Shown here piece by piece: positions 1-5,076 of a stretch of 6,750 bases of DNA. A program made the translations under genes and the position numbers. The stretch comes from an uncultured Corynebacterium sp. Its GTDB lineage: Bacteria; Actinomycetota; Actinomycetes; Mycobacteriales; Mycobacteriaceae. Below the pieces are notes generated by a model. The model was not told the origin of the DNA. It saw only the letters and a program-made list of their open reading frames with translations, and did no database searches. Where the stretch lies: positions 1 to 6,750 of the forward strand of contig NZ_CABTZR010000096.1 of assembly GCF_902489365.1 (NCBI RefSeq), read 5' to 3'. Position 1 is the first letter of the stretch, and every line of letters starts with the position of its first letter.

Positions 1-280
1 AGGGCAGAACGATGACGTTACCGAGATTGTCGAGCTCTAGGAACTCAAAATGAGAGGGATCCTTTTTGTTGGCGGTCACGAGGATCCTACGGTTGGTGAC
101 AAACGCGGCGCCATCCACCCCGCTTGCTTTCGTAGCGGCGGCTTCCAAGACAATCTCGTCGACGCCAAGGCCTTCCACAACGGCTACTGCGGCAGCGTGC
201 ACAATCTCGGAATCGCCAGCACGTTTAAGTGCAGCGCCGAGATCTGGCCGGTCTGTCAATGCAATTTGGGGTCCTGTCAT
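1..280 (-). CDS. Small protein with a putative bacterial PH-like domain, 3' end beyond the window
   Basis: Reading the minus strand from the ATG at 278-280 gives an uninterrupted frame of 93 codons that leaves the window at base 1, so the C-terminus is missing. Residues 1-40 are alanine-rich and look helical. Residues 41-93 contain VDEIVLEA, then VTNRRILVTA, then FEFLELDNLGNVIV, which has the alternating strand pattern and the 'TxRRLLV' turn seen in bacterial PH-like (YokE/bPH type) domains. I infer the family from this pattern only. No function can be named; such domains usually serve as small binding or oligomerisation folds. The start is supported by a TAGTCT hexamer ending 7 nt before the ATG and by an in-frame TGA a few codons upstream; there is no Shine-Dalgarno sequence. 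It is divergent from the DUF1266 gene. The existence of the gene is fairly sure, the domain call less so. Confidence 0.72.
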   Translation of the reverse strand, partial: MTGPQIALTDRPDLGAALKRAGDSEIVHAAAVAVVEGLGVDEIVLEAAATKASGVDGAAFVTNRRILVTANKKDPSHFEFLELDNLGNVIVLP

Positions 281-287
281 GCACACG

Positions 288-293
288 AGACTA
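288..293 (-). promoter_or_regulatory. Candidate -10 element of the PH-like gene
   Basis: On the minus strand the hexamer TAGTCT lies with exactly 7 nt (cgtgtgc) between it and the ATG at 280. This fits the actinobacterial TANNNT -10 consensus and would put the transcript start on the ATG, giving a leaderless mRNA. No convincing -35 is visible, which is common in Corynebacterium. Confidence 0.4.
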
Positions 294-344
294 ACAACAC
301 ATCAAAAATAATGACTGGATGCGCTGAATCATGCCGAAGAGCGC

Positions 345-373
345 CCCCTAGCAAAGGGGTGATAGAAGGGGTG
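345..373. repeat. Short stem-loop and AAGGGGTG direct repeat between divergent genes
   Basis: CCCCT (345-349) can pair with AGGGG (355-359) around a 5-nt loop, and the octamer AAGGGGTG occurs twice, at 354-361 and 366-373, 12 bp apart. The repeats lie just upstream of the DUF1266 promoter and within the divergent intergenic region, so they are a possible operator. No known regulator is recognised, and short G-rich repeats can arise by chance. Confidence 0.25.
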
Positions 374-399
374 TCACGGATGCACGCTAGGAACCTCGG

Positions 400-405
400 T
401 ACTTT
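400..405 (+). promoter_or_regulatory. Candidate -10 element of the DUF1266 gene
   Basis: TACTTT matches TANNNT and ends 8 nt before the ATG at 414. No purine-rich ribosome site lies in the usual position, so a leaderless transcript starting at or next to the ATG is the simplest reading. Confidence 0.4.
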
Positions 406-413
406 GTGACGGT

Positions 414-1247
414 ATGAGTCCTACGTTCACGCCAGCAAAGTTTGATGATACTTGGATCTACCGCCTTACAAAGTTCCCGTGGCCGGAACCGGCGCCGAGC
501 AAAGATGAAGTGCGCCGCCACTCGTGGGGAATGACGTACAAGAGCAATAGGGCGTTTGCGACCCCGCTAGGGGTTGAGAACATCAACGCAAGGGCGGCCA
601 AGTACTACAAAGCATCTCTCGAGCAAAACTGGGGGGTCACCGGTGCCCAGGAAGCGCATCAGGTTATCGATGCCCTACTCGAGGGTGATCAGCACCTAGA
701 AAATGACTTGCTTTTGCCGCTCGCATACGCCGTGAAGGACATCCCCGAGCGCGAGCTAGATGCGGAAGTGGAGGAAAGGGTCGAGTTCCTCAAAGACTTC
801 TTTGTTGTCCAAGGTGTGGATCCGCGTCGTGGGGAACATAAGTTCCGCTACCTCGTACGGATGCTGCGCTCCGAAAACTTTGCCAAAGCAGCGGCTCCGG
901 CACTACCCACCACTACGCGCGCATGGGACATAATCCGAATTCACAGCGTTGGTGGTCCGGCAACGGAGCTGGGATGGCTCTCTCCGGAAGAGTTTCTTCA
1001 GATTTCAGATAAGGCCGTGGCGGCCCTGCAGCGCTACTTTGTGTCGTGGGCTGACGTAGCCGCAAGTTTCTGGTGGGGACGAATGATCTGGGCAAGCGAC
1101 GGTGAGCCCGACGTTGCCGCTGCGATGAAGGACCAATCGCAACGGCTCACCGAGTTGCTCGCACACAGTGATTCACCTTGGGTGCGCGTGCCCCTGCACG
1201 ACATTGCCGCCGAGGAGCCATTTTCATCCCTGGACGGTCTGCACTAG
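414..1247 (+). CDS. DUF1266 family protein of unknown function
   Basis: The 277-residue product is soluble, with no signal peptide or membrane segment. Its C-terminal half has the hallmarks of DUF1266 (the family of E. coli YbeR/YbeU): TRAWDIIR (168-175), then GWLSPEEF (187-194), a long helix, YFVSWADV (208-215), the FWWGRMIWA segment (219-227) and a closing SPWVRVPL (254-261). Residues 1-90 hold an aromatic-rich start (WIYRLTKFPWPEP) and a helical stretch that may be lineage-specific. The biochemical role of DUF1266 is not known. The gene uses more rare codons than the block to its right (for example CTA at least five times and AGG three times), which may mean that it is an accessory gene. 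It ends 3 bp before the convergent lipase stop, leaving no room for a terminator. Family call fairly confident; function unknown. Confidence 0.82.
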   Translation: MSPTFTPAKFDDTWIYRLTKFPWPEPAPSKDEVRRHSWGMTYKSNRAFATPLGVENINARAAKYYKASLEQNWGVTGAQEAHQVIDALLEGDQHLENDLLLPLAYAVKDIPERELDAEVEERVEFLKDFFVVQGVDPRRGEHKFRYLVRMLRSENFAKAAAPALPTTTRAWDIIRIHSVGGPATELGWLSPEEFLQISDKAVAALQRYFVSWADVAASFWWGRMIWASDGEPDVAAAMKDQSQRLTELLAHSDSPWVRVPLHDIAAEEPFSSLDGLH

Positions 1248-1250
1248 GAC

Positions 1251-2447
1251 TTAGGAAGCTTGGCAGTTTGACGGTGCGGGGACGTCGCGGAAGCGGTCGA
1301 TGAGGTAGTTCGTGCCCTGCAGGACCGAGCGGACCGTGGGCGCGGCGTGGTTGGTGCCCGAGCCCGGGCTCACGTTGACCGCCCGGGCGTCCTCAAAGTA
1401 GACGGTGCCACCTGCTGCGCAGAAGTCGTCGGCCATGCGGCGCGCTTGCTGGTAGGGGATGATGTCATCGGTCGGGGAGTTGACCACCATCATCGGGGCA
1501 TTGAGAGCACGCTGGCCGAGGCGCTGCTCGTGCAGCATGCGGGAGGCCACCGGCTTGCGGCGCAGGAGCTCGGCGAAGGATTCGCCGCTCGTGGTCAGCT
1601 CACTGGTTCGAACATTTCCCCAGGTAGACATCGATTCGCGCAAGCAAAAGGTGGCGGCGTCGGCGAGGAATTTGTGGCCGCGCGGATTCATCTCACCGAT
1701 GATCTCCCGGGAGAACTCTGGGCTGCGCTCCGCAAAACCATTGATGGCGTAGCCCAACACGTGAACGAGGGCTGAGCCGTCGACCGCCTGCATCACCTCG
1801 AAGAGGTCCGCTGGCGGTGCGCCAGCGAAGGTTCCCTTGACGTTGAGCTCGGGGGCGTAGCTAGCGGCGTATTCGCCTGCAGCGGCAGCTGCACCGCCGC
1901 CTTGGGAATAGCCGACAAATCCCACGGGGGAATCGGAGGGAGCACCGGCGAGCCGGAGCGCGGCGCGGGCGGCGTCAAGAACCGCGTGAGCCTCCTCGAC
2001 GTTGTTGACATAAGAATGGTGCCCGGGGGTTCCGAGCCCGATGTAGTCCGTGACTACCACGCGCACGCCTTGGGAGGCCGCGTAGTTATAGACGCGCGCG
2101 GCCGCAGCTTCATAGCGCTGGTCAAGCCGGTTGCCGTCGGCGGCGAAGTGGGCTCGGGAAGGCGCGCACTGGTCGCCCGCCCCGCGAGTTCCTGGAGCGT
2201 AGACGATGGTGGGTCGCTCGCCTGGTCCGGTCCATGGTGCTAAGGGCTCGTAGACCATGCCGGTCACCGTGGTGGGGGCGCCATTCATGAGGGTGGAGGA
2301 ATAAGAGATAACAGTGGCCTTAACGCCGGGTTGGTCTATCGGTGACGCCGATTGGACGCTGCCCGGCTCCACCGCGTGGGCGGCGGGCGATGCCAGAATC
2401 AGGGCAGCGGTGGTCGTTAGCACTGTTAACAGGGATTTTATTCGCAC
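1251..2447 (-). CDS. Secreted LIP-family triacylglycerol lipase/esterase
   Basis: This is an alpha/beta hydrolase of the secretory lipase (LIP) family, expected to cleave ester bonds of lipids outside the membrane. Numbered from the upstream ATG at 2504 (417 aa), the nucleophile is S200 in GYSQGG, the acid probably D346 in SPTDDIIPY, and the base H386 in TNHAAP; YAPGTRG (102-108) fits the oxyanion-side loop. Four cysteines (113, 287, 362, 414) could form disulphides. I prefer the GTG at 2447: it gives a textbook signal peptide (RIK, a hydrophobic run, SPAAHA, then VEPG), 398 aa in all, and a TACTCT hexamer lies exactly 7 nt upstream. The ATG at 2504 would put 19 extra residues before the signal peptide and collide with the divergent DUF4236 start, although GATAAT at 2513-2518 lies 8 nt before it. 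In Corynebacterium such enzymes help lipophilic species use host lipids; the exact substrate cannot be read from sequence. Confidence 0.9.
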   Translation of the reverse strand: MRIKSLLTVLTTTAALILASPAAHAVEPGSVQSASPIDQPGVKATVISYSSTLMNGAPTTVTGMVYEPLAPWTGPGERPTIVYAPGTRGAGDQCAPSRAHFAADGNRLDQRYEAAAARVYNYAASQGVRVVVTDYIGLGTPGHHSYVNNVEEAHAVLDAARAALRLAGAPSDSPVGFVGYSQGGGAAAAAGEYAASYAPELNVKGTFAGAPPADLFEVMQAVDGSALVHVLGYAINGFAERSPEFSREIIGEMNPRGHKFLADAATFCLRESMSTWGNVRTSELTTSGESFAELLRRKPVASRMLHEQRLGQRALNAPMMVVNSPTDDIIPYQQARRMADDFCAAGGTVYFEDARAVNVSPGSGTNHAAPTVRSVLQGTNYLIDRFRDVPAPSNCQAS

Positions 2448-2454
2448 AAAGCTC

Positions 2455-2460
2455 AGAGTA
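2455..2460 (-). promoter_or_regulatory. Candidate -10 element of the lipase gene
   Basis: On the minus strand TACTCT is followed by 7 nt (gagcttt) and the GTG at 2447. It supports a leaderless start there. A competing hexamer, GATAAT at 2513-2518 with an extended TGC, lies 8 nt before the alternative ATG at 2504, inside the DUF4236 coding region on the other strand. Confidence 0.35.
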
Positions 2461-2489
2461 GCCTGCGGCGTCGTGGTTCGCATCCGCGC

Positions 2490-2495
2490 TAAGCT
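2490..2495 (+). promoter_or_regulatory. Candidate -10 element of the DUF4236 gene
   Basis: TAAGCT, within GCTAAGCTGG, ends exactly 7 nt before the ATG at 2503. The same hexamer at the same distance precedes the carbonic anhydrase gene. There is no Shine-Dalgarno sequence, so a leaderless mRNA is likely. Confidence 0.4.
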
Positions 2496-2502
2496 GGCAC
2501 GC

Positions 2503-2673
2503 ATGGGAATCTATTATCGCAAGCGCAAGAAGACCGGAAAGAACAGCTGGATCAACCTCTCCGGCTCTGGTGCCTCGATGTCGACGAAGGTCGGCCCCGT
2601 GACGTTTAACTCCCGCGGCGGCATGTGGGTCAACCTGCCCGGCGGCCTGAATTTCCGGGGACGCTGGCGCTAA
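2503..2673 (+). CDS. Small basic DUF4236 family protein (56 aa)
   Basis: The product is 56 residues, strongly basic at the start (MGIYYRKRKKTGKN), followed by WINLSGSGASMSTKVGPVTF, then NSRGGMWVNLPGGLNFRG. This order (MG-x-aromatic-RKR, N-L-S-x-S-G, repeated small beta strands rich in glycine, L-P-G-G/T-G-L-x-x-R) is the DUF4236 pattern, normally found as an N-terminal piece or a stand-alone small protein. Here it is stand-alone and close to the minimal size of the domain. Its function is unknown. The frame stays open to 2314, but that upstream part is antisense to the lipase and lacks domain similarity; the ATG at 2503 begins the family motif exactly and has TAAGCT 7 nt upstream. It is divergent from the lipase and ends 37 bp before the convergent mutY stop. 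Confidence 0.75.
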   Translation: MGIYYRKRKKTGKNSWINLSGSGASMSTKVGPVTFNSRGGMWVNLPGGLNFRGRWR

Positions 2674-2710
2674 TGACCACCCACCCCAGGCTGCATCGTG
2701 TCATATGTGC

Positions 2711-3571
2711 CTAGTGCGGCAGGTGGAACAAACCCTCGTCGTTGACATCCATCAACCCATCCTCGAGCAGTGAGGCCTGTGCGCGTGAACGCTGTGCTGT
2801 ATCCGGCCATACCGCATCCAGGTCGGCTTGGGTAACTGGGTGGGGTGAGCCGCGGAGGACGTCGAGAAGCAGCCCTCGCACTTGCCGGTCCGTGCCGGTG
2901 AACTTTTGCACGCGCTTCTTGGCCCGCGCGGTCTCTTCTTCGCTGGGCTCCGGACAGCCCGCAAGCTGCCAAGCGCACGTGGACTTGATGGGGCAGGCAG
3001 CACAGTCGGGGTTCTTCGCCGTGCACACCAGTGCGCCGAGTTCCATGAGTGCGGCCGAAAAACGCGGACCGTTCTCGTCCGGAAGCAAGGCTTCTACCTG
3101 TGCCAATTCGCGTTTCGCGGGAGTCGGGGCAAGGAAGCGACCCTCCTCGGCGCGGGCGTAGACGCGGCGGACGTTGGTATCCACCACCGGAACGTTGTGG
3201 CCAAAATGGAAACAGGCCACGGCGCGCGCGGTGTACTCACCGATCCCCGGTAGCGCCAAGAGCTTGTCGACGTCCCCCGGGACCGGCCCTTCACCAATCT
3301 CCTTCGCGCATTCCCATAAGCGCAGTGCGCGGCGCGGGTAGCCCAGCTTGCCCCACGCGCGCAGGACATCCGCTTTGGAGGCCGCCGCGAGGTCCTGTGG
3401 GGTGGGCCAGCGGCGCATCCACTCCTCCCACTGCGGGGCTACGCGTGCGACGGGGGTTTGCTGGCTCATGACCTCGCTTAAGAGCACACCCCACGCCGAG
3501 GTACCCGGCCGGCGCCACGGCAGGGGGCGCTCATGAGCATCGAACCATTCCACGACAGCTTGGGTATCCAT
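2711..3571 (-). CDS. mutY: Adenine DNA glycosylase MutY (A opposite 8-oxoguanine)
   Basis: MutY removes adenine misincorporated opposite 8-oxoguanine, starting base excision repair. Numbered from the GTG at 3577, the visible residues are the catalytic glutamate E35 in SEVMSQQT, Y80 in KLGYPRR (equivalent to the 8-oxoG-reading Y82 of E. coli), the helix-hairpin-helix LPGIGEYTARA (109-119), the catalytic aspartate D133 in VVDTNVRR, and a 4Fe-4S loop C185-x6-C192-x2-C195-x5-C201. Only 87 residues follow the cluster, against about 150 in the E. coli enzyme, so a full NUDIX-like C-terminal domain is absent; short MutY proteins are usual in actinobacteria. I place the start at the ATG at 3571 (286 aa): the GTG lies too close to the TACACT -10 hexamer and overlaps GAGGTG, which itself could act as a ribosome site 5 nt before the ATG. 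It is divergent from bca across 41 bp. Confidence 0.95.
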   Translation of the reverse strand: MDTQAVVEWFDAHERPLPWRRPGTSAWGVLLSEVMSQQTPVARVAPQWEEWMRRWPTPQDLAAASKADVLRAWGKLGYPRRALRLWECAKEIGEGPVPGDVDKLLALPGIGEYTARAVACFHFGHNVPVVDTNVRRVYARAEEGRFLAPTPAKRELAQVEALLPDENGPRFSAALMELGALVCTAKNPDCAACPIKSTCAWQLAGCPEPSEEETARAKKRVQKFTGTDRQVRGLLLDVLRGSPHPVTQADLDAVWPDTAQRSRAQASLLEDGLMDVNDEGLFHLPH

Positions 3572-3576
3572 AGGCA

Positions 3577-3597
3577 CCTCAGTGTAGGGCTCTGAGG
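3577..3597. promoter_or_regulatory. Inverted repeat CCTCAG-N9-CTGAGG between mutY and bca
   Basis: Arms CCTCAG (3577-3582) and CTGAGG (3592-3597) are a perfect 6-bp inverted repeat with a 9-bp spacer, centred at 3587 inside the 41-bp divergent region. The left arm overlaps both the mutY -10 hexamer and its GAGG. The site could be an operator read by a dimeric regulator acting on both genes, or a chance symmetry. No known regulator motif is recognised. Confidence 0.3.
3581..3586 (-). promoter_or_regulatory. Candidate -10 element of mutY
   Basis: On the minus strand TACACT is a perfect TANANT and ends 9 nt before the ATG at 3571. The transcript would have a leader of none to about two nucleotides, or use the GAGG just downstream if transcription starts further upstream. 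Confidence 0.4.
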
Positions 3598-3599
3598 AC

Positions 3600-3605
3600 T
3601 AAGCT
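3600..3605 (+). promoter_or_regulatory. Candidate -10 element of bca
   Basis: TAAGCT ends exactly 7 nt (gagaaac) before the ATG at 3613. This fits a leaderless transcript of the carbonic anhydrase gene. The upstream half of this promoter must overlap the mutY promoter. Confidence 0.42.
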
Positions 3606-3612
3606 GAGAAAC

Positions 3613-4236
3613 ATGCCTCTAGCAAAAGTTCCTCAAAATCCACAGAAAGTGTGGGAAGCCCTTCAGCAAGGTAATCAACGCCTCGTAACGGGCAACCTCA
3701 TTGCCGTCAACCAGGATGCGAAGCTGCGCGCTGGCTTGACCCAGGGCCAGGATCCGCGCGTCATCGTGTTGGCCTGCTCGGACTCCCGAGCGCCGATCGA
3801 GCACGTGTTCAACATTGGTTTCGGCGATGCTTTCGTCATCCGCACCGCGGGCCACATTTTGGACAGCGCGGTGATGGCCTCGCTGGATTATGCCCTAGAA
3901 AACCTCCACGCCAACCTGCTCGTTGTCATGGGGCATCAGTCCTGCGGTGCAGTGGGCGCGGCTAAGGACTTCCTGGATGGTGGCGAATTGCCCACGGGCC
4001 TGCAACGCCCAATCATCGAGCAAGTTGCCGCGGCCTCGATGGTGGCCAAGCGCGATGGCCGCGAAGACCGCGCTGACTTCGAGCGCGAAAACACCGCGCA
4101 GGTGGTTTCCCAGATCATCTCTGACATCCCGGCTGCACGCCGGCTTCTCGACGCCGGAACGCTCGGCATCGTCGGCCTGCGCTACCTCCTGGAGGATTCC
4201 AGCGTGGAGACCGTCGTCCTGCACGGCGTTCACTAG
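3613..4236 (+). CDS. bca: Beta-class carbonic anhydrase
   Basis: This cytosolic zinc enzyme interconverts CO2 and bicarbonate, which feeds carboxylases such as pyruvate, PEP and acyl-CoA carboxylases; in C. glutamicum the beta enzyme is needed for normal growth at ambient CO2. The 207-residue product has the complete class signature: zinc ligands C55, H108 and C111, and the Asp-Arg pair D57/R59, in LACSDSRAP and MGHQSCGAV. IRTAGH (76-81) is the conserved substrate-pocket segment. The length is typical for the compact bacterial form, and there is no signal peptide. The start at 3613 is chosen because of TAAGCT 7 nt upstream and because homologous proteins begin shortly before the first helix. 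It is divergent from mutY, and the envelope-protein gene follows after 114 bp with its own promoter-like hexamer. The symbol follows C. glutamicum usage. Confidence 0.94.
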   Translation: MPLAKVPQNPQKVWEALQQGNQRLVTGNLIAVNQDAKLRAGLTQGQDPRVIVLACSDSRAPIEHVFNIGFGDAFVIRTAGHILDSAVMASLDYALENLHANLLVVMGHQSCGAVGAAKDFLDGGELPTGLQRPIIEQVAAASMVAKRDGREDRADFERENTAQVVSQIISDIPAARRLLDAGTLGIVGLRYLLEDSSVETVVLHGVH

Positions 4237-4304
4237 GCTCGCCGACTGGTCCGGGCACTGAGCGGGGACTAAGCGCATAGAAGTCGCTGCTCAAGACACG
4301 CGGC

Positions 4305-4320
4305 CCCGGGCTGGCCCGGG
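4305..4320. terminator. GC-only hairpin downstream of bca, possible terminator
   Basis: CCCGGG (4305-4310) and CCCGGG (4315-4320) pair around the 4-nt loop CTGG, a very stable small hairpin 68 bp after the bca stop. It is followed by TTGAGCTCGAG and not by a T-run, so it is not a classical intrinsic terminator. Hairpins without a U-tail have been proposed to act as terminators in actinobacteria. It could also be a regulatory element, as it lies only about 18 bp before the next -10 hexamer. Confidence 0.35.
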
Positions 4321-4337
4321 TTGAGCTCGAGTCCCCT

Positions 4338-4343
4338 TAAACT
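4338..4343 (+). promoter_or_regulatory. Candidate -10 element of the envelope-protein gene
   Basis: TAAACT is a perfect TANANT and ends exactly 7 nt (aagagct) before the GTG at 4351. This supports a leaderless start at that GTG and argues against the TTG at 4321, which lies upstream of the hexamer. Confidence 0.45.
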
Positions 4344-4350
4344 AAGAGCT

Positions 4351-5076
4351 GTGACTGAGCCATCCCGTACCCCGAAGCAGCTGCCGCGAGAGATTTACCT
4401 GCGTCGCCGAATCGCCGCGCTCGTGGCGATTCTGGTACTCGTGGTTATCCTTATTTGGGCTGCCACCGCGCTCTTTAGCGGTTCGAAGGAGGACCCGGGA
4501 GCCGAGTCGCAGCAGGCGGCGGCGTCGGGCACTCTGACTCCGTCGGAGGATGCAACCTCGGCGGTGGAGACGACCGAGTCCACCGCGTCTGAGGAATCCA
4601 CCGAGCCCGAGGCGGGGGAGGCGGATAAAGAAGAACCGACCTCCGAGGAAAAGCCAGCTGAGCTCACCGTTGATCCATCCAAGACAACGTGTACCCTCCA
4701 GGACCTTAAAGTGATGGCCAAGACCAACGAGGACAGCGTCCCCGCCGGTAAGATGCCAACCTTCTACTTGGAGGTATTCAACCCGACGACGGAGGACTGC
4801 TCTATCGATCTCGATGAAGAGCAGCTGCGTTTCGAGGTTTACAAGATGGGCTCCAACGAACGCGTGTGGTCCGATACCGATTGCTATGCCTCAGTGGAAA
4901 CCGGCAAGCAGACTTTCAAGTCCGGTGAGACGCGCTACTTCCAGGCGGATTGGTCCCGCAAGCGTTCCGAGCCGGGCAAGTGCACCGAGCGCGAGGAAGC
5001 CGAGCCAGGCGCTTACTTCCTGCATACCGTCATCGGGGAAAACTACTCCCCAGCGTTGCCGTTCAACTTGCTTTAA
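4351..5076 (+). CDS. Single-pass membrane protein with acidic Ser/Thr linker and Cys-containing outer domain
   Basis: I know this only as a conserved corynebacterial membrane or secreted protein lying between bca and radA; its function is unknown. From the GTG at 4351 it has 241 residues. Residues 1-20 are a short basic cytoplasmic tail (LPREIYLRRR), 21-43 one membrane helix without a clear signal-peptidase site, 44-107 a low-complexity Glu/Ser/Thr/Ala linker, and 108-241 a folded domain with four cysteines (C114, C150, C178, C211) and strand-like segments (TFYLEVFNPT, RYFQADW). The domain suggests an Ig-like beta sandwich with one or two disulphides outside the membrane. The linker looks suited to spanning the periplasm or cell wall. 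An in-frame TTG at 4321 would add ten residues but lies upstream of the -10 hexamer. The last 14 bp overlap the end of the convergent radA. The gene call is firm, the role unassigned. Confidence 0.85.
   Translation: MTEPSRTPKQLPREIYLRRRIAALVAILVLVVILIWAATALFSGSKEDPGAESQQAAASGTLTPSEDATSAVETTESTASEESTEPEAGEADKEEPTSEEKPAELTVDPSKTTCTLQDLKVMAKTNEDSVPAGKMPTFYLEVFNPTTEDCSIDLDEEQLRFEVYKMGSNERVWSDTDCYASVETGKQTFKSGETRYFQADWSRKRSEPGKCTEREEAEPGAYFLHTVIGENYSPALPFNLL

Noticed and set aside
50..409. Plus-strand open frames of 119 and 81 codons at the left edge
   Set aside because: They are antisense to the minus-strand PH-like frame, which has coherent domain-like sequence and a promoter hexamer; their own translations are cysteine- and serine-rich noise.
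2314..2502. N-terminal extension of the DUF4236 frame
   Set aside because: This part is antisense to the lipase signal-peptide region and the family motif starts exactly at the ATG at 2503.
2670..3161. Several open frames on both strands overlapping mutY
   Set aside because: Their translations lack family motifs and lie across the MutY iron-sulphur and catalytic regions, which are clearly coding in the minus frame.
3596..4274. 9-mer GGACTAAGC occurring at 3596-3604 and 4266-4274, flanking bca
   Set aside because: The first copy is the bca -10 region, but the second has no start codon near it and similarity ends outside the 9-mer; probably chance.
4540..4660. Apparent GAG/TCC-rich repeat in the envelope-protein gene
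   Set aside because: It is low-complexity coding for a Glu/Ser/Thr linker and not a nucleotide tandem repeat with a fixed unit.
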